Assembly: GCA_037447655.1 (NCBI GenBank)
Contig: JBBHKE010002909.1
Coordinates: 126,001 to 163,951, forward strand
DNA: 37,951 bases
Origin: Zygnema cylindricum
Lineage: Eukaryota > Streptophyta > Zygnematophyceae > Zygnematales > Zygnemataceae
Direction: 5' to 3'
Part shown: positions 11,966 to 21,317 of the stretch, piece by piece
Numbering within the stretch: position 1 is the stretch's first letter
Layout of the letters: every line of letters starts with the position of its first letter
Translations under genes and position numbers: made by a program
The notes under the pieces: model-generated
Told to the model about the DNA's origin: nothing
Seen by the model: the letters and a program-made list of their open reading frames with translations, nothing else
The model's database searches: none

Positions 11966-12170
11966 AGTACAGTTCTGTACGATGAATGTACAAACTTTGA
12001 CGAAAAGATACGTTGCACTTCATAGTACTTTTTGTCTAGTAAACAGAACATAAATATTACGAAAATGTACAGAATTGTACCGAAAATGTACGGACACGGA
12101 AATTGTACCGAAATGTACAAAATGTGGTAAATGTAAAATTGAGTTATTTTTTACATGTACGGTATAGTAC
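11966..12170. promoter_or_regulatory. Dense GTAC-motif cluster
   Basis: About eleven GTAC tetramers fall within roughly 205 bp, several in palindromic pairs such as GTACAGTTCTGTAC. GTAC is the core bound by plant SBP/SPL factors, including the copper regulators. No gene start can be tied to it, so a regulatory role is only possible. Confidence 0.35.
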
Positions 12171-14046
12171 GGATTCATAATCACTAACGATTTTTTATAA
12201 TCGACCTATCCGATTTCTATCTATTATTCGCGCGTTTGAATTGTGAATAAAATACGACCTGAACAACTATAATTCTAACCGTCTTATAGCCTATTCCCAG
12301 CGGAGCATTTGTAACATTTTGCCCATTCCGATGATTTTCCCAAAACTCATCGGTCTTGTTGACACCAAACTTTTGGCACGTAACTCTGACTGAAGGGGTC
12401 TTATGACACGTCATACGCTTCGACGTCATCAAACATAGGCGCGAAAAAAAACTTGCACTTTTTCAAACTTAATAATATGACGAGGATGGTTCAAAGTTGG
12501 ACAGTTTTTTCGCGCAAAAACAATGAAATAGCCGTTCGGATGTTGTTTTTGCTTCGTCAGCTTTTGGGTACTCTTTGCCTGTTTCAAAGAAAGACGCAAC
12601 CTTAACCCGACTTCAATATTGTAATATGATTTCCTACCTCTCAGAAAATCTCATTACTACAACTAATTTAAACCACACATTCCACACATTGGAAAATTAC
12701 ACATTCACATTGGAAAGCACTCACATAAGGATAAACTTTAAATTAGAAGAAGCTTTTGTCCAAATAACATTAGCTTGGTCTCTTGCCCTCGTGGCTCAAC
12801 CTTTCTTTTAAAGTGTTTTCCACTACTCCCCACTCTTAATAATTTTATCTCTTAACTACTAAAACACCACTTAGTTAGTAATGATTTTAGTGCAAAAATG
12901 CCATTGCTCCAATTTGGTTTTAATCGCTCAAGACCAAGATCGGTTAGAATTTCCACAAAGTTTTCCAAAGGAAAAGATGTTTACTCTTCTCTTAGACTTC
13001 CCTATTTATCCATCATCGCCCTGGACTAGCCAGGCCAAAGTCAACGCTTCGTTGAACAGGTTTTACCTGGGCCAATCATTGTCTAACTAGGACTCGGACT
13101 GACCTAAGCAAAAACATGCGAAATCTCTGACTTACTACGTAGGATTTACTAACCAATCAAACGCTACATTTCAGTACATAACATTTACGTTCAAAAGTGC
13201 GCGCCAAACGAAACGCCACTTCGCACGAACGTGGATTGCAAATTTCACACGCGCAACTATCTACGAAATTCCATAAAGTGAAAGTGACGTTTCGTACTAA
13301 AAATTGTATGAAACGAACCATCGTGCGTACCAAACTAAATATTAATTCATTTGGTACTTTTTAAACGTGCGCTTGGAATTCCGCGGCTAGTTTGACCCTT
13401 AACCCGTTCAAATTAACACCCACTCGTTATTTTGACCTCGCGCTGTCGCTTAAATACACCAATCGTTATATCTTTTAAAATACAACTCCAAATCGTGCGA
13501 TTCTTTCGCGGACGTCTACCAAATTCAAAACCATATATTCACAAAACTTAAATACCTATTTACGAAAAAGTTTGATCCACTATTAATGTTACATCATCCC
13601 TTTTTTATATTTAACTTACCTCAATTAAAACACATTTCATTCTCAAGACATGACTTCTATGTTATTATCCCTTTTATACATTTGTAAAAACTCAAGATTC
13701 TTATCTTCTAAAGTTAACTCATCTTCTAGCCTTCCTAGATAATGCCCTTGCCACAATATAGAATTGTTGACATTTAACCGTTGACCAACCCAATCTATTA
13801 CCCATCTATAGACCTTAGGTTTTATAATTATTGAGGGATCCAATTTAATTCTCCTTTAGTTGATCGAATATTTGTTGGTTTCAACTAAGTGATGTGTATC
13901 ACTGGATGAATTTTTGTTAAAGGCGGGAGTCCAAAAACGCAGCAACTGACGATATCATCTTGATTACAGTAAAATGGTCCAATGTACACAAGAGCAAATT
14001 TCCCCGTAGGATCCGATTGTCCCTCGATCTTGAACGTGTAATGAGT
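12171..14046. other. No recognisable gene
   Basis: AT-rich non-coding sequence. Two minus-strand frames (13843-13643, 66 codons; 14067-13885, 60 codons) have non-simple composition and could be decayed coding remnants, but I cannot identify them. An imperfect inverted repeat CGTTTCGTAC/GTATGAAACG lies near 13289. Confidence 0.45.
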
Positions 14047-14245
14047 TGTTGAAAGTGATGAAATCAATAAATTTAGTGGGTATTTTCAGGGTCTGAATAG
14101 ATTATGTAAAAGCGCAAACAGTTTGCCTCCACCTTCTCTCTCTAGCCCCCATACTTGTTATAGTCACTGAAGGTGAGAGAGAGTGGTGGAGCCATGGCTG
14201 CCTTAGCTACAAAGGTAGGACTATAGAGTGCAATAAGTCACTCTT

Positions 14246-14323
14246 AAAAAAAAGGTTGAGTCTGGCACGACTCGAACCTTCAACTGGCAGAGCTAGGCGT
14301 AGTCGTCAGCTCTAACTGATCTG
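14246..14323 (-). other. tRNA-like Pol III unit in LTR E
   Basis: On the minus strand an A-box-like CAGATCAGTTAGAGCTG (14323-14307) is followed by a B box GGTTCGAGTCG (14278-14268) and a run of eight T (14253-14246). This is the layout of a tRNA gene. It is antisense to the element. The cloverleaf is only partial, so it is not called a functional tRNA. Confidence 0.65.
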
Positions 14324-14689
14324 TCGTAAAGTTCGTTAGAGTATATAGGGTTTGATTGACATTTAAACATTCCTAAGGAACCTTAATCGGATTAACGGAA
14401 TTAGAGATAACAAGCACAAAGACTCGTTGTAATATAGTGCGAACAAAGACCCGCACGAAACAAATGTACATGACATTTGTTTTAACGGCTAATATTAAAA
14501 GTCGGTTTAGATCCGACGACACGCATCATCGCCGAGACCTCGGAATGGCCGCTTTGGCGGTTTTCGGGCGTGATATGACTTGGCGGTACGTGGCACAATA
14601 GAATTGGGAAGCACGAATCCCGAGGAGCATGGAAACAAGTCTACATGAGACAGAGGTCTACTCCATGGCCATGTCGTACACATGCCGTA

Positions 14690-14752
14690 CAGAAAAGACA
14701 TCGGCCATAGTACCTTTTTGTACTATATAGTTCTCTGATTGGTTCGTACATC
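14690..14752 (+). promoter_or_regulatory. U3 promoter candidate of LTR E
   Basis: Several GTAC motifs surround a TATA-like CTATATAG (14723-14730), followed by an inverted CCAAT motif (GATTGG). Transcription starting shortly downstream would place the leader hairpins and the primer-binding site in the RNA leader. The start site is inferred. Confidence 0.4.
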
Positions 14753-14904
14753 TGTAGATACGGTGTAGATATAGAGGGGTTTAGGACTTAGAGGATCGAG
14801 GAGGTAGCCGCCTCTCTCTCAATGAGCTTGTATAAATATTGGCATCTTTTGCCACTTGAAATTTAATCGCATGGTTGGGCGTTTTCAATGATTCTTCTTG
14901 CTGC

Positions 14905-14939
14905 GGACTCAGGGGAGTCCAAACTGCACAGAGGTGCAG
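14905..14939 (+). promoter_or_regulatory. Leader twin hairpins, copia E
   Basis: GGACTC-AGGG-GAGTCC (14905-14920), then CTGCAC-AGAG-GTGCAG (14924-14939). The second stem differs from the other families but remains fully paired. The site is about 115 nt before the primer-binding site. Confidence 0.75.
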
Positions 14940-15034
14940 TCAAATTGTGTATATGTTTGCTTGGGTAGCTGCGGTCCTAGTTGAAGAAGGGTTAGTCAAA
15001 AAATATCTAGAGGCTTCTTGAATTATGTAATCCA

Positions 15035-15621
15035 ATGGGGGACACAGAATTGCAGGTTATAAGCCCACCCTCTAGGGTGCCCATCTTCAATGGATATGGG
15101 CTCATTTATTGGGAAGCCATGATGGTAGGGGCTTTGTGTGAAAAACGATACTCGGGTACTATCTGTGGACAACTGAAACGTCCATCTCAAGGAATCTCAC
15201 CAAGGTTTAGTGGAGTGAGGTTTTCTGCAGTAGCATCTGCCTCAACGGAGGAGGCAGACGACTGGGATAACACTGTGTCCAAAAAGGAAAAAGGGAAAGA
15301 GACACCTCTCACTCGTATCGCCACAACAATCGAAGCGATGGCCGTGAAGATCGAGGAAACTGATATTAAAACGTGGGAATACAGAAACATGGATGCCAGA
15401 CATTTCATTATGAAGCACCTCACTCAAGGTTTGTCAACCTCTCATCTTCACATTCTCAAGGCCGAGGAGTTGTGGGTGACTTTAGTGGAGATCTATAGAG
15501 CTGGTATTGTTCAAGAGCTCCAGTTGGCTGAGCAAAAGCTAGGGGATTACACTTAAAAAGGGGAAAAAATGTTGGATTACTGTAATGACCTCTCTTGTTT
15601 GTATATGGAGATGGAAAGTGC
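15035..15621 (+). pseudogene. gag: Copia E gag, N-terminal fragment
   Basis: This is the N-terminal part of a copia Gag, the capsid-forming part of the polyprotein. The frame starts at an ATG in the last 20 bp of the LTR, reads through the primer-binding site and continues with the conserved PPSRVPIFNG motif. It then passes a glycine-rich region and the helical domain with KTWEYRN and an LTQGLS-type segment. A TAA at 15554-15556 interrupts it, but homology continues in frame to a Met-Glu-rich segment at 15621. There a B-type LTR is inserted. The gene resumes at 34958 and, after a second insertion, at 35489. It is closer to element B than to A/C. Confidence 0.85.
15055..15069 (+). other. Primer-binding site, copia E (mutated)
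   Basis: GGTTATAAGCCCACC, which differs by two G-to-A changes from the GGTTATGGGCCCACC of the other elements. That sequence is complementary to the anticodon arm of plant initiator tRNA-Met. The changes also remove the ATG that the others carry here. Confidence 0.75.
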
Positions 15622-15700
15622 TGTAGAAATTAATGGTCCGTTTAAAGTATTTTCTAAGTCTAAATAGAAATATAGAAAAGCCGAGGCAGTCTACCTCTAA

Positions 15701-15755
15701 CTTCTCTCTCCAACTTCTCAAACTTGTCGCAGTCATTGAGAAATTGGAGAGGAAG
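15701..15755 (+). other. Conserved U3 hairpin in B-type LTR
   Basis: Arms 15701-15721 and 15736-15755 pair over about 19 positions with one or two mismatches. The loop is ACTTGTCGCAGTCA (15722-15735). The same loop core occurs in LTRs E and F with different but still complementary arms. Confidence 0.7.
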
Positions 15756-15838
15756 CTAGAGCCATGGCTACCTAGGCTATCCAGAGGTTTACGAAAATAT
15801 ATATATTAGTTTATTTACCGATTAGAGGTTTATTTACT

Positions 15839-15923
15839 AAAAGGATATGTGGTGCCACCAAGATTTGATCCAAGTACCTGCCGGACGGTAAGCAGCCGGT
15901 AGCCGGAAGCCTTATCCGTTATG
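15839..15923 (-). other. tRNA-like Pol III unit in B-type LTR
   Basis: On the minus strand there is an A-box-like CATAACGGATAAGGC (15923-15909), a B-box-like TTGGATCAAATCT (15873-15861) and a TTTT run (15842-15839). The B box departs from consensus by a T-to-A change, as in element B. Confidence 0.55.
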
Positions 15924-16568
15924 TCCTGACCTATTGTTACCTACTATAGGGTTTGATATTTAGTTAAACATTTCCACGTAGGATAATTCATTTAACTGTA
16001 ACTATTTGCGGGATATATAGATTCAGTACTGTAAAAGTACGGATTGTGGTACGGATAAAGAAACGAATATCGCGCATTTGTTTCTTTAGCGAAACGAATA
16101 CCGCGCAGGTATTTATTACGGCTACGATTAAATGTGAATTTAATCGGACGACCGGAATGAACGCCGAGATCGCGGAAGAGGATTTCGGCGGTTTGTGGTC
16201 ATGGCCACATTGAATGACACGTGGCGGAATAACATTGGATCGCCGCATCTCCGAGGATTAAGGGAGCAAATCCGGATATACCACGTGTCGACATTAAGGC
16301 CATGTCGTACAATGTCCGTACAAAAAATACACCGACAGCTGTACTTTTGTGTACGGAAGTGGAATATGATTGGCTCCGTACATCAGTAGATAGAGTCAGT
16401 GAGAGAGATAGGACTTAGAAAAATTAGGAGATAGGACCCTCTCTCCCAAAGAGCTTCTGTACAAAAGGTTAACTTTGACCCTCATAACTAACTGTTGAAA
16501 AGAGGTAGCGCCATGGCTGCCGCCATATTTAGAAAGTGGCAGTTTTTGCAGTTAAGGGTATTTTGGCT

Positions 16569-16643
16569 AAAATGATGCCTAGGTCTAGATTTGAACCCGT
16601 GACCTCTAAATTTTTTATAGCCTAACGCCTTAACCATTAAGGC
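16569..16643 (-). other. tRNA-like Pol III unit in LTR A
   Basis: On the minus strand a D-arm-like GCCTTAATGGTTAAGGC (16643-16627) contains the A box TGGTTAAGGCG. It is followed by the B box GGGTTCAAATC (16598-16588) and TTTT (16572-16569). The D-arm resembles those of tRNA-Leu or tRNA-Ser. The remaining arms are weak. Confidence 0.7.
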
Positions 16644-16935
16644 AATACGAATCAATACGTGACGGGTATTATAAATATATAAACATTAACGAAACAGCTA
16701 ATTAACAGCAGACTAACCAAAAGGAGCAATTTCTGCATGTACGCGAATCTGAACCGTGTAAAATATGTTTTGATCGGACGGCCGGCATTATAGCCGCCAC
16801 GCAAAGTGAGCTTTTCGGCGGCATACGGATATAGCGTCACGCGGTGCCACGTGGGGCCACATTATTTGATACCGGAGAAGATGGGAGGAGGAACCATGGC
16901 TTCCGATATGACAGGTGTCACCTTGTAGACCTTGT

Positions 16936-16992
16936 CGTACAATGGTTGTACAATAAGTACATCGCCCATTGTACCTTCTTGTACTTTATAGT
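16936..16992 (+). promoter_or_regulatory. U3 GTAC cluster and TATA-like box, LTR A
   Basis: Five GTAC tetramers in about 55 bp end at GTACTTTATAG, followed by an inverted CCAAT motif. The same arrangement occurs in LTRs D and C and, with other spacing, in B and E. Confidence 0.45.
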
Positions 16993-17123
16993 GTTCCTAT
17001 TGGACTAGGGTTTAATAGTAGGTAGTCGTGAGTAGGCAGACTGAGACTTAGTAATATTTAGGTACCTCTCTCTCTAAGAGAGCTTGTAACTATAAAGGTC
17101 ATCTTTGACCAGCCATAACTTAC

Positions 17124-17194
17124 TGCTCGGGTGAGCAAATTCAGTGATTCTTTTTGCGTTTGACTCAGGGGAGTCTTATTCTCACAGGGGTGAG
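17124..17194 (+). promoter_or_regulatory. Leader triple hairpins, LTR A
   Basis: TGCTC-GGGT-GAGCA (17124-17137), GACTC-AGGG-GAGTC (17162-17175) and CTCAC-AGGG-GTGAG (17181-17194). They end about 120 nt before the primer-binding site. Confidence 0.8.
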
Positions 17195-17314
17195 GGTGGT
17201 CAGAATACTTTTGTGCCAGGGCGGCGCTTATTCAGTGGGGAAGTGGAAGGGGCAAATATTATCCTAGAGGCTAGGCTGCTCATTTTGTGGGTCAACGGAG
17301 ACCACAAAATTTAA

Positions 17315-17329
17315 GGTTATGGGCCCACC
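17315..17329 (+). other. Primer-binding site overlapping gag start, copia A
   Basis: GGTTATGGGCCCACC directly follows the LTR. It is the exact complement of the initiator tRNA-Met anticodon arm (GGTGGGCCCATAACC in plants). The gag ATG is at 17319-17321, inside the site. Confidence 0.85.
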
Positions 17330-19437
17330 CTCTAGGGTGCCCATATTTGATAGATCAGACTTTTTATATTGGGAAATGATGATGGAGGGAGTAGTATTTG
17401 AGAAGCATCTATGGGGCATAGTGTTTGGACAAATTCGATGCCCACCTCCACCTGGGTTTGGAGGGACACGGTTTTCTGGCATCTCTGCCTCTACAGTTGG
17501 TAGAACAACTGCCACCATCACCGAGGATGAAGATGAGGAAGGAGAGGAGATTGTCATGGAAGGAGAAAACGGAGGAGTTGCAACACAAGTAACACCATTG
17601 CCGAAGGCGATACCGGCAGCAGCACCACCAGCAACAGCGACAAGGGTTCAGACTGAAAGATGAGAGTATAAAAATTGGAACTACAAAGACAAGGTTGCTA
17701 AGCTATTAATTCTTAAAAGTGTAACAAAGGGCATTGCCATTCCCCTAATGCATGTCAAATCTTCATCTCAGATTTGGATATCACTAGTTAACAAATATAA
17801 GAGTGGATCATTGCAGCACCAACAATTAGCAGAAAATAAGATAGCAGCTTATACTTATAAGGGAGGAAGTATGGATAATTATTGCAATGATTTAGGAGCA
17901 ATTTTGGAGAGTGTGAGAGTGCAGGTAACTCATGCTCTGAGAGACAAAGAGTGAACACATTAATGATGAAACTACCTGAAGAGTATGAGAATATCATTAA
18001 CCAATTGCAAGACATAAGAGATAGCAATTGGAATTGGGATGACACTGTGGGAATGATTTTAGTGAAAGAAAGCACCATAGAGCTTAGGAGAGGGAGTCCA
18101 AGTGTTCAAGCATTGTCTGCAGGAGCTGATTGGCTGAAGCGTGATGAGGAGAGAGGGAAAGATCCCTATCGAAACTCTGGTGGAAGAGGACAAGGAGGTG
18201 GCAGATTTGATAGACAGGGGAGAGGAACTTCTCGAGGAGGATTATGTCACTTTTGCAAGAAACCGGGACACTATATGGCAGATTTTGTCAGACTTGCAGA
18301 TCTTTGACTGAAAGATGGTCAAGCAACCTCAAAGGACGGAGGAAAGAAAAAAGCTTTCCTGACTCAAGTTCTTGATGAGGAAGTGGAAGAAAAAACTAAA
18401 CGTGAAAAGAGCTTGAGAAGCTTCTCCTTAATCCGAAAAACACTAAAAAGCATGTCGACATTCCACATAGACAAAAGTGTGCTTTCGGAGGTAAGAGGGA
18501 TCCACCTGAGGATAGGTGGATCATACACTCAGGGGCTTCAATGCATATGTGCAAAGATAAGCGGTGGTTCACTAAAATGAGAAAGATCCCAACAGTTGAG
18601 ATAGAGTACGGAGATGGTAGAGTAGAAACCACAAGTCTTGTTGGAACTGTTGACTTGAAGGTTCTAGTTGATGGAAAGGCCTCAATTGTAACACTCTCAG
18701 CGTTCTTTACATTCCACAGCTTAGCAAGAACCTAGTCTCAACAGCTGTCTTAGATGAAAAGGAGTTTGAAACAGGAACTAGGAAAGGAATCTTCACAGCA
18801 AGCTTTGATAATGAGGTTTATTTCATAGCTGAGAAGGGCATTCAAGGAATGTTTAGAATTGTACTTTGCAATGAAAAGAGTGTTCTATACTCGTGTGCAA
18901 GTGAGATGATGCTTTGGCATAAAAGGTTGGGGCATGTGCATCTAGATAGATTAAAGAAAATGAAGAAAAAGGGAATAGTGTAGGGTATTACTTTTGAAGA
19001 TGATGAGACCTTTGATGATTATAGTGTATGTGCCCAAGGGAAGATTCATAGACTTCCATTTCCAAAGGCAACCACATATAGGAGAGAGAAAGTATTAGAT
19101 ATAGTTCACACTGATGTTTGGGGACATGCTAGGTATGCTTCACATGGGGGGAAGAGATGGATGTTAACTATCACAGATGATTGGTCTCGATACACGAAGG
19201 TATACTTTCTCAAACATAAGTCAGAGGTATTAAGATGTTTCAAAGAGTATAAAGTATGGAGTGAAAGCTACATGAAACCTCAATAAAAGAGATAAGAAGT
19301 GATAATGGGAAAGAATACACCTCAAGGGAATTTGAAGAATATCTTAAAGAAGAAGGAATTCATCATGAGAAAACAATTCCCTATAATCCGGAACAAAATG
19401 GAGTAGCAGAAGAGTGAATAGAACTTTAGGAGATATG
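17319..19437 (+). pseudogene. gag-pol: Copia A gag-pol, truncated and broken
   Basis: Starts at the ATG inside the primer-binding site (MGPPSRVPIFD). Gag, zinc knuckle, protease region, GAG-pre-integrase and the first part of integrase follow, then it is cut at 19437 by a TRIM. A TGA at 17661-17663 and later stops and frameshifts break it. The zinc knuckle (CHFC, then GHYMADF) has lost its last Cys. The protease Asp-Ser-Gly is His-Ser-Gly. The integrase HHCC region keeps WHKRLGH but has Tyr in place of the first Cys (DDYSVC). Integrase core motifs TDDWSRY and RSDNGKEY are visible. It is very similar to copy C at 29450-33858. Reverse transcriptase and RNase H are absent. Confidence 0.9.
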
Positions 19438-19484
19438 TGTTAGATTTCCTAGAAATCCGAGATTCGGCATGTCCCACACTTGGG

Positions 19485-19564
19485 AAAATTGAGCCGGCCA
19501 GGGTTCGAACCTGGGACCTTTCACTTCTTTGCTGGGGAACGCACTACCACTGTGCCACCAGCTC
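19485..19564 (-). other. tRNA-like Pol III unit in TRIM LTR, copy 1
   Basis: The tRNA-like part is 19564-19491, followed by TTTT at 19488-19485. D-stem, A box and B box (GGTTCGAACCC) match copy 2. The anticodon-arm region has diverged and does not give a normal loop. Confidence 0.75.
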
Positions 19565-19773
19565 GATGTTGAGACTGGCGGGTCCGTACCCATTTATTAC
19601 GGGCGGCTCGAGTATGGATATTTCCATATTCTACCCCGTATTGGACTGGCTTCACGTGCCAATCCAACATCCCCCCTCACGGGAAAGCCGGTCAAAAGAT
19701 CCGCAATCCCGCTGGCTCCGATACCATGTTAGATTTCCTAGAAATCCGGGATTCGGCATGTCCCACACTTGGG

Positions 19774-19852
19774 AAAATTGAGCCGGCCAGGGTTCGAACC
19801 TGGGACTTTTCACTTCTCAGCTGCGAACGCACTACCACTGTGCCACCAGCTC
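19774..19852 (-). other. tRNA-like cloverleaf in TRIM LTR, copy 2
   Basis: The 73-nt segment 19852-19780 folds as a tRNA: acceptor stem GAGCTGG with CCGGCTC (one G-U), D stem GCAC/GTGC, T arm CCAGG-TTCGAAC-CCTGG. The anticodon arm has an enlarged 9-nt loop. The A box is TGGCACAGTGG and the B box GGTTCGAACCC, and TTTT follows at 19777-19774. It resembles tRNA-Val in the region before the T arm. The abnormal anticodon loop argues against a working tRNA. Confidence 0.82.
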
Positions 19853-20009
19853 GATGTTGAGACTGGCGGGTCCGTACCCATTTATTACGGGCGGCTCGAG
19901 TATGGATATTTCCATATTCTACCCCGTATTGGACTGGCTTCACGTGCCAATCCAACACCCCCCCTCACGGGAAAGCCGGTCAAACCATCCGCAATCCCGC
20001 TGGCTCCGA

Positions 20010-20256
20010 TGTTGAAAATATATATGCGTTATAGATGTTGAAAATTATGTATTTTCTAGGTCTATATTGGAAAATTAAATAGAGTAAGTCAGCAAAGGCA
20101 ACCTGCTTCTCACTCAACTCTCTCCGGTCCCCATACTTGTTGCAGTCACTGAAGACCAGAGAGAGAGCTAGAGCCATGGCTGTCTAAAGAGGATAGGCTA
20201 ATTCGTAGTTTGTACCAAAATGGTTGTGAAGGTTCCAGGACTTGATCCCGGGTACC
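20010..20256 (+). mobile_element. Copia LTR fragment F, left part
   Basis: Starts TGTTGAAAA (20010, or 20036 after a small duplication) and follows the B/E LTR plan: a covarying hairpin near 20110-20170, AGCCATGGCT and a tRNA-like unit. It is cut at 20256 within that unit by element B. The sequence resumes at 26694 after the duplicated GTACC. Whether F is a separate LTR or the start of LTR D is unresolved. Confidence 0.65.
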
Positions 20257-21304
20257 TGAAACTCTGAGACCTCCATAAGTCCTCAGAGTGGACAGCTTCC
20301 AAGAAGCCTCTAGGATAATCCTGACCCCTTTGTGTTTAAGCAAAAATAACTGCCACCTTGGCAGAGAAAAACTCTGACCACCTTCACCCCTGTGAAGACA
20401 AGACTCCCCTGAGTCGGTAGCAAAAAGAATCTCTTAATTTGCTCCCTTGAGCAGTAAGTTATGGAGGGTCAAAGTTGACCTTTTGTACAGAAGCTGTCTG
20501 GGAGAGAGGGTCCTATCTTCCAATTTGTCTAAGTCCTATCTCTCTCACAGACTCTATCTACTGATGTACGGAACCAATCATATTACAGTTCCGTACGCAA
20601 AAGTACAGCTGCCGGTGTACTTTATGTACGGACACTGTACGACATGCCTTAAATGTCGACACGTGGTATGTCCGGATTCGCTCCTTTAATCCTCGGAGAT
20701 GCCGCGCTCCAATGTTACTTCGCCACGTGTCATCCGATGTGGCGATGCCCACAAACCGCCGAATTCTCCTTCCGCGATCTCGGCGCTAATTACGGCCGTC
20801 CGATTAAACTTGCATTTGATCGTAGCCGTAATAAATACATGCGCGGTATTTGTTTCGCTTACGAAAATAATGCGCGGTATTGATTTCTTATCCGTACTGC
20901 AATTCGTACTTTTATACTACCATATCTATGTACCCCGTTAACAGTTATAGTTAAATGACTTATCTTACGTGTACATGTTTAAATAATTATCGTACTATAT
21001 ACTACGTAACACTACTTCTAGACTTAACGGCTAAGGCTACCGGCTATCTACAATCTGACGGCCGACAGGTTTCGGGATCAAATCCTGTCGCCGGCACATA
21101 TCTTTTAGAAATTAATCCCTAGATTAATATAAATTTCCCGTAAACTTGAGGATAGCCTAGGTAGCCATGGCTCTAGCTTCCTCTCCAATTTCACAGTGAT
21201 TGCGACAAGTTTGAGAGTTAGAGAGAGAAGTTAGAGGTAGACTGCCTCGGCTTCTATATTTTTATTCAGACCTAGAAAATACTTAAAAACCATTAATTTC
21301 TACA
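20257..21304 (-). mobile_element. Copia B, 3' LTR
   Basis: Begins TGTAGAAATTAATGG at 21304 and ends GAGTTTCA at 20257. It includes leader hairpins at 20440-20453, 20402-20415 and 20382-20397, and a plus-strand tRNA-like unit (21025-21106). Confidence 0.9.
21025..21106 (+). other. tRNA-like Pol III unit, copia B 3' LTR
   Basis: A-box-like TAACGGCTAAGGC (21025-21037), B-box-like CGGGATCAAATCCTG (21073-21087) and TTTT (21103-21106). It is antisense to element B. Confidence 0.6.
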
Positions 21305-21317
21305 CTCCTCTTATTTT
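21305..21317 (-). other. Polypurine tract, copia B
   Basis: AAAATAAGAGGAG on the minus strand, directly before the 3' LTR and directly after the pol stop codon. It is the expected plus-strand priming site. Confidence 0.75.

Larger units (their letters stand above)
14047..15054 (+). mobile_element. Copia element E, 5' LTR
   Basis: A 1008-bp LTR beginning TGTTGAAAG and ending TTGCA directly before a primer-binding site. In order it contains a covarying hairpin (about 14131-14180), the palindrome AGCCATGGCT, an antisense tRNA-like unit (14246-14323), a GTAC cluster with a TATA-like CTATATAG (14723-14730), and two leader hairpins (14905-14939). The start is set by similarity to the other LTR starts. 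Its partner LTR is not in the window, so the 5' edge is less certain. Confidence 0.75.
15622..16492 (+). mobile_element. B-type copia LTR, left part (interrupted)
   Basis: Begins TGTAGAAATTAATGG, like the LTRs of element B, and is flanked on the left by AGTGC (15617-15621). The matching AGTGC is at 34958-34962, after the LTR's right part, so this LTR inserted into the gag of E and was later split by the A...C composite. No internal coding sequence of its own remains, so it is effectively a solo LTR. It carries the covarying hairpin at 15701-15755 and the tRNA-like unit at 15839-15923. Confidence 0.85.
16493..17314 (+). mobile_element. Copia composite A...C, outer 5' LTR
   Basis: An 822-bp LTR starting TGTTGAAAAGAGG. 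It is flanked on the left by CTAAC (16488-16492), and the same CTAAC follows the 3' LTR at 34757-34761, so both outer LTRs belong to one insertion. The usual terminal CA is AA here. It contains a tRNA-like unit near its start, a G-box (CCACGTGG near 16850), a GTAC cluster with a TTTATA box (16985-16990) and three leader hairpins. Confidence 0.88.
19438..20009 (-). mobile_element. TRIM tandem array, LTR-internal-LTR-internal
   Basis: Two ~231-bp LTRs (19438-19669 and 19727-19957), each TG...CA with TGTTAGATT and CCAACA ends, are separated by a 57-bp internal segment. Part of a second internal segment follows (19958-20009). On the minus strand the internal segment starts with TGGTATCGGAGCCAG, one mismatch from the complement of the initiator tRNA-Met 3' end, and ends in a purine tract GAGGGGGG. 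It therefore holds a primer site and polypurine tract and nothing else. No protein is encoded. The array interrupts the copia A integrase, and its right side is truncated. Confidence 0.88.

Noticed and set aside
13643-14067. Two minus-strand frames of 60-66 codons
   Set aside because: Composition is somewhat protein-like, but there is no identifiable family, start context or splice structure, and the second runs into LTR E.
19774-19852. A genuine tRNA gene
   Set aside because: Cloverleaf and boxes are good, but the anticodon loop has an abnormal size and the segment is part of each TRIM LTR. Called tRNA-like only.
19437-20041. Several open frames in the TRIM LTRs (also 35031-35540)
   Set aside because: They cross LTR ends, primer site and tRNA-like unit and recur because the LTRs repeat. 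TRIMs encode no protein.
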